Positions 1 to 11,648 of a stretch of DNA of 64,000 nucleotides are shown here, piece after piece; positions within the stretch are counted from its first letter, which is position 1; each line of letters opens with the position of its first letter. The DNA is taken from positions 1 to 64,000 of the forward strand of contig CAILYI010000194.1 of the NCBI GenBank assembly GCA_903838415.1, in the 5' to 3' direction. The DNA comes from an uncultured Anaerolineae bacterium. GTDB taxonomy: Bacteria; Chloroflexota; Anaerolineae; Anaerolineales; Villigracilaceae. A model generated the notes under the pieces. The model was not told the origin of the DNA and did not search any database. It saw only the letters and a list, made by a program, of their open reading frames with translations. The position numbers were made by a program, and so were the translations under genes.

Positions 1-111
1 CCTTTTGACCAATTTTTCTCATCCAACCCATCTTTTTTGCCTGCTCCCATCTGTCCACCCCCTTTTCCCTTCATTATCGGACTTGTTGCTGAATCCCACT
101 GAATCAAAACC

Positions 112-139
112 TTGACATTCCGGCCGGTCGGCTTATAAT
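112..139 (+). promoter_or_regulatory. Promoter of the Trp T-box / trpB2 unit
   Basis: A perfect -35 box TTGACA (112-117) and perfect -10 box TATAAT (134-139) are separated by 16 bases. Transcription would start near 146, just before the T-box stem I sequence. Bases 1-111 upstream show no gene or recognisable element. Confidence 0.85.
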
Positions 140-145
140 ACTGCC

Positions 146-470
146 CAATATTGAAAAGACGTTGAAGAGGACGAGTACGCGCAGTACGACGGTTCAGAGA
201 GCAGGCAGTAATTGGTGAGAGCCCTGCCCGAAACGACAGCGCAGAATGGACCTCGGAGTTGCAGGGCGAAAGAGTTCAAGTAGCCCGCGCCGGGAAGCCC
301 CCGTTATAGGGCCAGGGTATAACTCTCTTTGAGAGCGTACCCGGACGAGTGAGGCTGGCTCCATCCCGTTTGCATCATAACGGGATTTTTTGTTAAAACA
401 GCCTAATTCGGGTGGCACCACGGACTACGCGTTCGTCCCGTTTATCGGACGAACGCGCCTTTTTTTAACC
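146..470 (+). promoter_or_regulatory. T-box riboswitch leader, probable tryptophan specifier
   Basis: The conserved T-box core GGGTGGCACCACGG is at 410-423, directly followed by an intrinsic terminator (429-465). Upstream are the GGACGAGTA motif (169-177) of the specifier-loop 5' side, an AGAGA segment near 195, and the 3' specifier strand AATGGACCTC. There TGG (247-249) sits where the specifier codon belongs, flanked by bases pairing with GAGG on the 5' strand. A small hairpin at 363-387 fits stem III. T-box leaders bind uncharged tRNA and then form an antiterminator. A Trp specifier agrees with trpB2 downstream. The codon assignment rests on manual alignment. Confidence 0.88.
429..466 (+). 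terminator. T-box conditional terminator
   Basis: A 10-bp stem (GCGTTCGTCC, 429-438, with GGACGAACGC, 447-456) is followed by CC and a run of seven T. It lies right after the T-box core, so it is the terminator that competes with the antiterminator. Confidence 0.9.
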
Positions 471-486
471 TGCCGAGGAGGACAGT

Positions 487-648
487 ATGGTTCCACAAAG
501 TAAAGCGATTTTGGAAAATGAACATCAAGAAAGGGTAGCCGCTGTCGGGGAGTCCGAGTGGGGACTGACCGCAGAGCAAGTCTACGCCCAACGCCTCGCT
601 GAAACTCCGTTTAACGGCGCTCTCGCCGCCCCAACCTTCATCCCATAA
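487..648 (+). CDS. 53-residue small ORF between T-box and trpB2, unknown function
   Basis: An ATG at 487 follows a very strong Shine-Dalgarno (GAGGAGG, 475-481) with 5-base spacing and opens a 53-codon frame ending TAA at 648, 24 bases before trpB2. The peptide starts MVPQSKAILENEH, has one Trp (residue 25, in SEWGLT), is soluble and helix-like at the start and Ala/Pro-rich at the end. It has no signal peptide or membrane segment. It would be expressed only when the T-box reads through. I recognise no family; it could be a translated small protein or a coupling ORF for trpB2. Confidence 0.6.
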   Translation: MVPQSKAILENEHQERVAAVGESEWGLTAEQVYAQRLAETPFNGALAAPTFIP

Positions 649-672
649 AAATCCATCCAAAGGAGAAATCTC

Positions 673-2040
673 ATGTCAGAACAAACTCGCTTCAATCTCA
701 ACCAGACCGACCTGCCGAAATTCTGGTACAACATCTACGCTGATAGTCCGGTCAAACCCAACCCCGTTCTGCATCCCGGCACCAAGGAACCGGTCACCCC
801 CGATTTTCTCTCCGTCCTGTTTCCGATGGAACTGATCCTGCAAGAAATCAGCACCGAACGCTATATCCAGATCCCTGAAGAAGTGCGCGACATCTACAAA
901 CTTTACCGCCCCACCCCGCTCATCCGCGCCGTGCGGCTGGAGAAGGCGCTCGGCACGCCCGCGCATATTTACTACAAATACGAAGGCGAATCCCCGGTGG
1001 GCAGCCACAAGCCCAATACCGCCATCGCCCAGGCTTTTTACAACAAAGCCGCCGGGACCAAGGCCCTGACAACGGAAACCGGCGCCGGTCAGTGGGGCAC
1101 CTCGCTGGCGATGGCCTGCAACTTCTTTGGGATTGACCTGGAAGTGTACATGGTCAAGGTTTCATACAATCAGAAACCCTACCGGCGCATTTTCATGGAA
1201 CTTTACGGGGCGCAGGTTTTTGCCAGCCCAACCAACCGCACCAATTATGGCCGCTCGCTGCTGGAGACAGATCCATCCAACAACGGCTCACTCGGCATCG
1301 CCATCTCGGAAGCCGTGGAAGTGGCCGCCACTTCGGGCGGAGCCAAAAAATACAGCCTGGGCTCAGTGCTCAATCATGTGCTGATGCATCAGACCGTGAT
1401 CGGCGAGGAAGCTCTGAAGCAGATGGATTTGGCCGGGGAATACCCGGATGTGGTAATTGGCTGCGCGGGCGGCGGCTCCAATTTCGCCGGGATTGCCTAT
1501 CCGTTCTTGCGCGAAAATCTCAAAAACGGAAAACAAACGCGCCTGCTGGCGGTTGAACCCACCGCCACCCCTTCGCTGACCAAGGGCACCTTCGCCTTCG
1601 ACTTTGGCGATACCGCCCAGATGGCCCCGATCGTCAAGATGCACACGCTCGGCCACACCTTCATGCCGCCAGGTATCCACGCGGGCGGACTGCGCTATCA
1701 TGGCATGGCGCCCAGTGTTTCGGCGCTCTATGATGCCGGGCTGATCGAGGCGGTCGCCGTGCAGCAGCGCGCCACCTTTGAGGCCGCCATGCAATTCACC
1801 CGCGCCGAGGGCTTTTTACCCGCCCCCGAATCGGCGCACGCCATCCGTGCGGCCATTAACGAGGCGTTGGATGCCAAAGCCAAAGGCGAAAAACGGACAA
1901 TTCTGTTCAACCTGTCAGGTCACGGTCATTTCGACATGATGGCGTACCAGTCTTATCTGAACGACGAACTGGTCGATTACGAATATCCCGCCGAAGCCGT
2001 GCAAGCCGCGATGAAAGATTTGCCGCAAGTTGCGTTTTAG
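673..2040 (+). CDS. trpB2: TrpB2-type tryptophan synthase beta chain (TrpB-like PLP enzyme)
   Basis: This PLP enzyme is expected to condense indole with L-serine to give tryptophan. The 455-residue length and the N-terminal extension before the RPTPL segment (residue 79 onward) are typical of the TrpB2 class rather than the ca. 400-residue TrpB1. The PLP lysine is Lys113 in VGSHKPN; the phosphate-binding loop GCAGGGSNF is near residue 263. An AAAGGAG sequence precedes the ATG. The Trp-type T-box upstream supports a role in tryptophan supply. No trpA or other trp gene is in the window, so it may work alone on free indole or with a distant TrpA. Confidence 0.93.
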   Translation: MSEQTRFNLNQTDLPKFWYNIYADSPVKPNPVLHPGTKEPVTPDFLSVLFPMELILQEISTERYIQIPEEVRDIYKLYRPTPLIRAVRLEKALGTPAHIYYKYEGESPVGSHKPNTAIAQAFYNKAAGTKALTTETGAGQWGTSLAMACNFFGIDLEVYMVKVSYNQKPYRRIFMELYGAQVFASPTNRTNYGRSLLETDPSNNGSLGIAISEAVEVAATSGGAKKYSLGSVLNHVLMHQTVIGEEALKQMDLAGEYPDVVIGCAGGGSNFAGIAYPFLRENLKNGKQTRLLAVEPTATPSLTKGTFAFDFGDTAQMAPIVKMHTLGHTFMPPGIHAGGLRYHGMAPSVSALYDAGLIEAVAVQQRATFEAAMQFTRAEGFLPAPESAHAIRAAINEALDAKAKGEKRTILFNLSGHGHFDMMAYQSYLNDELVDYEYPAEAVQAAMKDLPQVAF

Positions 2041-2055
2041 TCAATCCGCATGAAA

Positions 2056-2083
2056 AACCGCCCGCCGAAATTGGCGGGCGGTT
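2056..2083. terminator. Hairpin between convergent trpB2 and FIST gene
   Basis: An 11-bp perfect stem (AACCGCCCGCC, 2056-2066; GGCGGGCGGTT, 2073-2083) with a 6-base loop lies between the two convergent stop codons. The T tract on the plus side is weak. Confidence 0.75.
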
Positions 2084-2087
2084 GCAT

Positions 2088-3266
2088 TTAATCGACTTTT
2101 TCCTTTTCCCCAAAGAGCACCACAACGATGTGTTGATTCAAAAACTGCGGGTGCTCGTTCGGCCCAACCGGCGGCACAATCTGTCCGATCGTATATCCGC
2201 CCGCAATGGGCACATCTTCGCCAAGCACATCCATGACGGCCTTTATTTCCGAGCCGGGATTTGCCTGTAACAGCATTTGCCAGGCTGCATCCACCAAAAC
2301 GAGCGCAAACGCTGGCTTGGAGCTGCCCAACGCCAGCAAGGCCTGCCTGGTCGCTTCCCTGGCGGCTGCCAGGCAGGCGGACGGACTGCCAATCATCAAA
2401 TAGGCATCGCTGCCATCGCGCAAAGCGGCATTCATACGGAAACTGCCATCTTCTTCCACACGCAAGGGCGCGCGCAGCAGCAGATCAGCGCCAGTTCCCT
2501 GCTCGAATCCAAGCGGATAGATGCGGGTCATATAGTTAAGCGGCGGAATCTCCCAGTCGCGCACGGGCTGTCCAAACATCTCCGCATACGTCTCAGCTGC
2601 CGGGTGTCCATCCAGGGTTCGCAGCCAGAAACCGCGCGAACGCGTCACGCGAAATTGACTGCCGACGGCGTGCCAGCCATGACCATATCCAATGCCGGTC
2701 TTGAAGTTGCCACGCAGAAAAGCTGCCGCCAGACCACCCATCCCGGATTGCGCCCCTGCAATTTGGAAGCTGCTGGCGTTCTGCGGATCTCCGCTGGAAA
2801 GTCCGCCAAAGATGGGCAGACCAGCTGGCAATCCAGCGCAGAACTCTTCGGCATTCCCGATCAGACCATCGGCAAAAACAATTACGCTATCTGCCGGACG
2901 CTGTTCGTAACCAAGCAATTGAGAAATCCGGGTGGCGGTCTCGCCGCTGGCCTGGCTGTAAGCCGGGAACCAATGTGTTTCGGACTGCAAACCTTCCCCG
3001 GCGAGCAGCGCCACCAGCACAGAATGTGAATGCGCGCCGGTGCGCGTCAGGGCAGAGGAAACACTGCAGCCAATCAGGGGCACATTGGTCAGCAAGCTGG
3101 ACGCGCCTGAAATCACCTGCTGCGGATCATAGCGATACGGAGCAATAATAATGCCCAGGGCGGGCGGAGTATTCCCCAGCCGGTTTAAGGCCAGATGCAC
3201 GGCCTGCAGCCCCGCTTCGCGAGCATCCAGTGCCTGAGCCTGTGCAACTGCAGCAATAAACGGCAT
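2088..3266 (-). CDS. FIST N and C domain sensory protein
   Basis: The 392-residue soluble protein matches the FIST architecture. An N-terminal FIST domain (about 30-220) carries APYRYDPQQ, GCSVSSAL and GGLSSGD; a FIST_C domain (about 225-370) carries AGGYTIGQI near the end. FIST domains are predicted small-ligand sensors, often paired with signalling proteins. The gene starts 11 bases after the end of the giant sensor kinase gene and reads the same way (SD GGGAGA), so the two probably form an operon in which this protein feeds a signal into, or reports from, the kinase. Ligand unknown. Confidence 0.85.
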   Translation of the reverse strand: MPFIAAVAQAQALDAREAGLQAVHLALNRLGNTPPALGIIIAPYRYDPQQVISGASSLLTNVPLIGCSVSSALTRTGAHSHSVLVALLAGEGLQSETHWFPAYSQASGETATRISQLLGYEQRPADSVIVFADGLIGNAEEFCAGLPAGLPIFGGLSSGDPQNASSFQIAGAQSGMGGLAAAFLRGNFKTGIGYGHGWHAVGSQFRVTRSRGFWLRTLDGHPAAETYAEMFGQPVRDWEIPPLNYMTRIYPLGFEQGTGADLLLRAPLRVEEDGSFRMNAALRDGSDAYLMIGSPSACLAAAREATRQALLALGSSKPAFALVLVDAAWQMLLQANPGSEIKAVMDVLGEDVPIAGGYTIGQIVPPVGPNEHPQFLNQHIVVVLFGEKEKVD

Positions 3267-3277
3267 GGCGGTCTCCC

Positions 3278-6200
3278 TTAATTCTCAGCGATCGGCACGG
3301 TAAAGTGGAAAGTCGTCCCGTTACGGAACTCACTTTCGAACCAGATGCGCCCACCTTGCATTTCCACCAGGCTCTTAGTGATATTCAGCCCCAAACCAGT
3401 CCCCGGTGACTTGCGCGCCTGGTCATCTTCCGAGCGGAAGAATTTCTGAAATATTTTCTTCTGATCTTCGGGCGTCATACCATAGCCATTATCCCGCACA
3501 TAGATGTGGATCACTTCAGCCGGGCCATGCTCATCCCATTGATTGGGCGATCGTTCAGCAACGATGCTGACGGTGCCGCCCTCCTGGGTGTACTTGTGGG
3601 AATTACTCACCAGATTTACCAAAACCTGTTCCACGCGCGTCCGGTCGGCCCAAATTTTCGGCAAGTCTTCATGAATGCTGATTTCGATGGTTTGTTTTTT
3701 ATCTTCAATCTGCCGCCGGGTCGAACGAATGACAGTTTCCACCGCTTCAGCCACGTCGACTGCCCTGTAATCCAGGTGCAAACGCCCGGCCTCGATCTTG
3801 GAGTTATCGTTCAAGTCTTCTACGATGGTTTTCATACGTTCAATATTGCTGCGGATAGTGCTGAGCGCGTTCGACTGCATATCCGTAATCTGTCCAACGG
3901 CCCCGGCGGCCAGCAAATCCGCCCAACCTTTGATGGAGGTCATCGGGTTTTTCAATTCGTGAGCCACGAAGGAGACAAACTCGCTCTTGGCAATATTGGC
4001 TTGCTGAACTTCCGCGTAGAGCTGGCCATTGGATATGGCGATGGCGGCATGATCCGAAAGACGGCTGAGGAAAGCCAGCGCATCCTGCTGGAACGCGTCA
4101 GAGCGAGTGCTTTCGAGCAGAAAAAGCCCAATTGCCTTGGATTCGCGCCGAATGGGAATGACCAATTGACTGCGAGCGCCGGTTAAGAAAGCCTGCGTCA
4201 AATTGGGAACGTCAGAAACAACCCGATTCGGCAATCCCGTTGCGAGGGCTTCCCTGACTGACGGATGCTCGAGCGAGAGATAATCTTCCTGGTAGGCTTC
4301 AACCTCGCTGCTGTAGCCCTGATCCGCCATCACGCGCACACCTTTCGGCTCCACAAAACCGATTAATCCGGCTTCGCTCTGCGACTGGCGCATGGCCCAT
4401 TCCAATGTGATGCGCATGGCACGGTTCACTTCCAAGCTGGCATTCAACTCACGGTCAATGCGCTGCATGACGGAAAGTTCATCAATACGGGCGGTCAATT
4501 CCTGGTCTGTCAGGGTATACAGGCGGGCATTATCGATGGCGACCGCCGCCTGACCGGCGAAAGCCGAAAGCAGGTTCTGATCGTCACCGGTAAAGGGATT
4601 ACCGTCTTTTTTGTTGACAATTTCGATCACGCCGATAATCCGATTCTTGACTTCCATTGGAATCGCCAGGATGGCGCGCGTCATGAAACCCGTCTGCTTA
4701 TCAGACGCGGGATTCCAGGTGGTGGTGGCTGCGACGTTGTTAATGATGACAGGGAGTCGTTTATTGACAGCTTTCCCAACAACGCCGGTTCCGGGCGGCA
4801 GGCGCTGGCCCGCCAGGTTTTGCGCCACCGGCCCCACCGTCACCTCGAAAATCAACTCATCAGTTTGTGCATCCACCAGAAACAGGCTGCCCGCTTCCGT
4901 ATCCAAAATGCTGACGGCGCTTTCCAGGATGCTTTTGAGCAAAGGCTGCAGCTCCAGCGTGGAGGTCAGCTGGCGCGTAATTGTGTTCAGAGTCGAAAGC
5001 TGCTGGGCGCGGCGTTCCGTCTCTTGCAGCAGGCGCGACTTGACGATGGCTCCGGCGGCCTGATCGGCCACAGCCTGCAGCAGTTCCATCTGCGCATTGG
5101 TATATGCCACGGATGGATCGTTCGATGCCACGCTCAACACGCCAATCGTTTCCACGCCCGCATTCAGCGGCACACCCAACCAGGAATAAATCCCCTTGGA
5201 TGGCGGCATAACTCCCAGAACCTGGCATTGGCTGAAAAAATCCTGGGCCAAAATTGACTTGCGCGAAATGATGACTTCCTGATCGAGACTGGTTTTGGGC
5301 TGCAAAGGAATATTTTCCTTGCTGGAAATACGCTCTTCGCTTTCAACGCAAAACGCATAATAGGCATATTGCCCGGTCTTGTGGAACAAGGTCAGATGAA
5401 AATCAGAACTGGGGATAATCTGCGCTGTTTGAGCATAGATCAGCTCCAGAATGTCGTCAAAATTCAAGGTGATGTTGATACCCTGGGCCACGCGCGCCAG
5501 CGCGTTCATTTCGTGAACACGCCGTTCCATATTAGAGACAACCTGCGCACGTTCCAGCGCCACGGCAGCCTGGCTGCTCAAAGCTTCAAGAAAAGAAATA
5601 TCGTGACTGGCATAATTTTCGCCGGAAAGACGTTCCCCCAGCGCGAACCAACCCACCAGTCGCTCACGGCCCGGCATGGGAATAAAAAGCTGGGTTCCCA
5701 GCAACGCCAGCCGTCCACGCTCAACGCGGATGCTTTCCGGCATGCGGTCATCATCCACAAAAATGGGCAGTTGTTCGCGGCGCAGCGCCAGTGGCAGCGG
5801 GCTATTGACCGTGAAACGGATGTCGCTAGTGGCGGCTTGACCCGCCTCAGCGGGTGCGGCGGAATATAAATCGTTCGGCTGATCAAAAAGATAAATATGG
5901 AGTTGATTGGGCGCCAGGCTTAGTAAAATATTTTCACGCAAGATATGCAAGATATCGTCCAGCGCAACCGCAGTTGTCAATTCCCGTGTAAATTTTTTCA
6001 GACGTTCCTGATGCGCCCGTTCTCCACGAAAGAAGATGGCATCGATCATACTCTGCAAACGAGCACGCACCGGATTGAGCACCAGGACCGTCAAAAAGAC
6101 AGCCAGGCTGATCAATACCGGGTTATCAGGGCCAACCTGTGAGCCGACCACCAGGCTCAGCCCGGCAGCCAAAAATACATAGCCCCCCAGCGTCAGGACG

Positions 6201-7315
6201 GTCAGCAAGGCATATAAGACACCACGACTGATCAAATAATCGGTGCGCATCAGGCGGTACCGCATGACCGTGTATCCGGTCATCGCCGGGAATACCACCA
6301 GCGGCAGAAACCCCAAATAAGGATTAAAGTTCAATCTCGAAGTGGAAGTCAGCAAAAGCCAGGTAGTGACGGGCGCAAACCCCACCACCGCGCCCACCAA
6401 AACGGTCCGCGCCTGCTGACGCGCCACTGGCGAGGTGGACCAATAACGCCGGTAAACCGCCGACGCAACGAAAAATAGCACACTCAACCCGACAAATATA
6501 TAGCTAAAAACCCACGTATCCGCATAAGTCCAGGGGTGGCCAAAGTCAAACAGCAGTGAATATTGCAGAATAATCAGCCCCAAAGCCGCAAGATATCCTC
6601 CCCAGCGCAGGGATGGATATTTCAGAACAAAGTGCGCTTCCTGCGGAAAAACCAGCCCCAAATGGATGAGCGACGCGCCCACCATCGGCACAGCTGCCAC
6701 CCACAGGTAGGTGAGATGGTTGGTGGTATACAAGTCAAGCAGGCCGCCCACCACAATCGCCACAGAACTGGCGAAAACAGAAAATGCCCGCCCCGCTGTT
6801 TCAGAGCGACGCAGGCCAAAAATCCACAGGCTGACGGCCAGATAAACCACGCCGATTAAATATGGCAGGTAAAAAAAACGAGTTTGATCTGCCGCCGGGA
6901 AAGAATTTAACGGGACGATATACGTTATCGTTTGCCCCTGCTCGGTACGGAAAGTAGCCGAAATCAACTCCCCCGGAACATGACCCTGTAAAAGAGTCTC
7001 AACATCGCGAAACCTTTTGGGCTGAATCGTCTCAACCGGATTTTTATTGGCATCCAGCAAGGACAGCGAAGTCAGCTGGTTCCCAAAACGCAACCCTTGA
7101 GCGTAGAGCGGCCAGCCCTTGGAATCCGCATCCGGACCAACTCCGTTTGTGACCATGGTATGTTCAACAAACACACCAATGAACGGCTGTTGGAAAAAGC
7201 GAATCGCCCAGAACGGCATAGCCATCATGGCCAGCACGGCTATCATTTGATAGACGATCACCGCATATTGGGCGATCCGATCTGTCATCTGAACAGGCCC
7301 TGATTTATTAATCAT
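3278..7315 (-). CDS. Multi-GAF transmembrane sensor histidine kinase
   Basis: The 1345-residue protein has an N-terminal membrane helix (about 12-40), an extracytoplasmic segment (about 45-130), about seven more helices (130-400), then four consecutive GAF-like domains (about 420-590, 600-760, 780-930, 955-1100). A HisKA domain follows with phospho-acceptor His1119 in HELKNPMTS, then an HATPase_c domain with N box (LVNLVSNSHKYT), G1 (DNGYGM) and G2 (GTGLGL). There is no receiver domain and no response regulator beside it. The likely partner in the operon is the FIST protein. It may sense small molecules, redox state or light through the GAF domains; the stimulus cannot be read from sequence. 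Confidence 0.92.
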   Translation of the reverse strand: MINKSGPVQMTDRIAQYAVIVYQMIAVLAMMAMPFWAIRFFQQPFIGVFVEHTMVTNGVGPDADSKGWPLYAQGLRFGNQLTSLSLLDANKNPVETIQPKRFRDVETLLQGHVPGELISATFRTEQGQTITYIVPLNSFPAADQTRFFYLPYLIGVVYLAVSLWIFGLRRSETAGRAFSVFASSVAIVVGGLLDLYTTNHLTYLWVAAVPMVGASLIHLGLVFPQEAHFVLKYPSLRWGGYLAALGLIILQYSLLFDFGHPWTYADTWVFSYIFVGLSVLFFVASAVYRRYWSTSPVARQQARTVLVGAVVGFAPVTTWLLLTSTSRLNFNPYLGFLPLVVFPAMTGYTVMRYRLMRTDYLISRGVLYALLTVLTLGGYVFLAAGLSLVVGSQVGPDNPVLISLAVFLTVLVLNPVRARLQSMIDAIFFRGERAHQERLKKFTRELTTAVALDDILHILRENILLSLAPNQLHIYLFDQPNDLYSAAPAEAGQAATSDIRFTVNSPLPLALRREQLPIFVDDDRMPESIRVERGRLALLGTQLFIPMPGRERLVGWFALGERLSGENYASHDISFLEALSSQAAVALERAQVVSNMERRVHEMNALARVAQGINITLNFDDILELIYAQTAQIIPSSDFHLTLFHKTGQYAYYAFCVESEERISSKENIPLQPKTSLDQEVIISRKSILAQDFFSQCQVLGVMPPSKGIYSWLGVPLNAGVETIGVLSVASNDPSVAYTNAQMELLQAVADQAAGAIVKSRLLQETERRAQQLSTLNTITRQLTSTLELQPLLKSILESAVSILDTEAGSLFLVDAQTDELIFEVTVGPVAQNLAGQRLPPGTGVVGKAVNKRLPVIINNVAATTTWNPASDKQTGFMTRAILAIPMEVKNRIIGVIEIVNKKDGNPFTGDDQNLLSAFAGQAAVAIDNARLYTLTDQELTARIDELSVMQRIDRELNASLEVNRAMRITLEWAMRQSQSEAGLIGFVEPKGVRVMADQGYSSEVEAYQEDYLSLEHPSVREALATGLPNRVVSDVPNLTQAFLTGARSQLVIPIRRESKAIGLFLLESTRSDAFQQDALAFLSRLSDHAAIAISNGQLYAEVQQANIAKSEFVSFVAHELKNPMTSIKGWADLLAAGAVGQITDMQSNALSTIRSNIERMKTIVEDLNDNSKIEAGRLHLDYRAVDVAEAVETVIRSTRRQIEDKKQTIEISIHEDLPKIWADRTRVEQVLVNLVSNSHKYTQEGGTVSIVAERSPNQWDEHGPAEVIHIYVRDNGYGMTPEDQKKIFQKFFRSEDDQARKSPGTGLGLNITKSLVEMQGGRIWFESEFRNGTTFHFTVPIAEN

Positions 7316-7338
7316 AGGGGTACTCCCCGGTGCTACGA

Positions 7339-10264
<2,926 letters not shown>

Positions 10265-10368
10265 AGTTATTTGATTCTACCACAGGCAAGATTTTTAGCC
10301 TTACCGCGAGACACAACCCAAGAGCAAGCGCCCTTCCCCTCTCTGATGGTGACAGGTACAATCAATCC

Positions 10369-11184
10369 ATGCCCGAAGAACGCAGTCACATGCCAGATGC
10401 CAATCGACTCAGTGTGCTGGTCGCCGCTGTCCTGTTGGCGTATGCGCTGGCGCATTTAATTGAAACTCAACGCTACGTCTTTAATTTCAAGGTGCTGGGA
10501 ATTGCCTTTCCTCTGCCACTGAACATGAACGTTGCCGCAACCTTCATGGCCACCGGGCTGACTGCCGCCGGGATGGATTGGCTGCTGCGCGGACATCCGC
10601 ATTATGAAGGGAAAAATACCTTCCAGCATTGGATTTTGCCCGCCCTGACGTCTTTTGCGCTGGGTCTGCCACTTTACAACCTGCCGTTTGGCCCGGCCTG
10701 GTGGCTCAGTTTTGGGCTGGGGGGGACTTTGCTTTTGTTGGTCTTCCTGGCTGAATACATTGCGCTTGATTCAGCGGATATTCGCCACCCGGCAGCTTCG
10801 GCGGGACTTGTGGCGCTTTCTTATGCGTTATTCCTGATCGTGATGGCAACCTTGTCGCTGACAACGGCCCGTTTGGTGCTGATTGTGATCGTGACCGCCC
10901 CGGCCGCTGGATTGGTGTCACTGCGCGCCCTGCATCTGCGAACCGGAGAATGGAAAATTGCCTGGGCAATTGGCATTGCGCTCATCCTGACGCAATTGGC
11001 CACTTCGCTGCATTACTGGCCACTGGAACCAGTGCAGTACGGATTAGCATTGCTCGGTCCATTGTATGCGCTGACTGAACTGGCCCTGAACCTGGACGAG
11101 GACGTTTCGCCGCGTCGTGCGGCAATCGAAGTATCGATTGGATTGGCCGTTTTTTGGGCGGCCGCCTTTTTGGCACGAGGATAA
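10369..11184 (+). CDS. Polytopic membrane protein (DUF5656-like)
   Basis: 271 residues with about eight hydrophobic helices and short loops, without transporter or enzyme motifs. The layout (helices in pairs, conserved His/Tyr-bearing loop GHPHYEGKNTFQHWILPA near 65) resembles the uncharacterised DUF5656 family found in Chloroflexota; that match is from memory and tentative. A TACAAT box (10357-10362) ends 6 bases before the ATG and no SD is seen, so a leaderless start is likely; an internal ATG at 10390 is an alternative. The JAMM gene follows after two bases. Confidence 0.72.
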   Translation: MPEERSHMPDANRLSVLVAAVLLAYALAHLIETQRYVFNFKVLGIAFPLPLNMNVAATFMATGLTAAGMDWLLRGHPHYEGKNTFQHWILPALTSFALGLPLYNLPFGPAWWLSFGLGGTLLLLVFLAEYIALDSADIRHPAASAGLVALSYALFLIVMATLSLTTARLVLIVIVTAPAAGLVSLRALHLRTGEWKIAWAIGIALILTQLATSLHYWPLEPVQYGLALLGPLYALTELALNLDEDVSPRRAAIEVSIGLAVFWAAAFLARG

Positions 11185-11186
11185 AT

Positions 11187-11597
11187 ATGACTGATCATGC
11201 GCTCACGTTAAAACGCGCCCATATGTTTGCCATGCAGCGCCACATCAATTTTGAGGCGCCGCTCGAGGCCTGCGGTTTGCTCGGAGGAAAAAACGGGGTG
11301 GTGGAACTCGTTTTACCGGTCAAAAATGCCGCGGAAAGCCGGGTCCGGTTTCAGATGGAACCCAGGGCACAGTTAAAAGCGATCGAACAGATTGAAGCCG
11401 AAGGCTTGGAAATCGTCGCCATTTTTCATTCTCACCCCAGAGGCCCGTCGATGTTATCGCCAACCGACATTAAAGAAGCCGCCTATCCGGTGGTGAATAT
11501 TGTCTGGTCGAAGGCGGGGCGCCGCTGGCAAACGCGCGGATTTTGGCTCGAGGCCGGACAGGCCATCGAAGTGCCACTTACTGTGCTGGAAATGTAA
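11187..11597 (+). CDS. JAMM/M67-family metallopeptidase
   Basis: The 136-residue Mov34/MPN domain protein carries the full JAMM zinc motif: HSHPRGPSMLSPTD gives H-x-H-x7-S-x2-D, with the upstream catalytic Glu in the FEAPLEACGLL segment. Bacterial members of this size cleave isopeptide-like bonds, for example at C-termini of ubiquitin-like sulfur carriers, or act in cysteine or thio-cofactor metabolism. The start at 11187 (MTDHALTLK) is preferred over an upstream in-frame ATG at 11154 because GAGG precedes it and because it avoids a 31-base overlap. No ThiS/MoaD-like partner is adjacent, so the substrate is unknown. Confidence 0.85.
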   Translation: MTDHALTLKRAHMFAMQRHINFEAPLEACGLLGGKNGVVELVLPVKNAAESRVRFQMEPRAQLKAIEQIEAEGLEIVAIFHSHPRGPSMLSPTDIKEAAYPVVNIVWSKAGRRWQTRGFWLEAGQAIEVPLTVLEM

Positions 11598-11648
11598 CTT
11601 CGCAGCTGTTTTTGTGTTACGGCACATAAAACAATTGGAGATTCGAGA

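Noticed and set aside
2277-3029. 250-codon plus-strand frame opposite the FIST gene
   Set aside because: FIST motifs on the other strand are clear; this frame has no domain.
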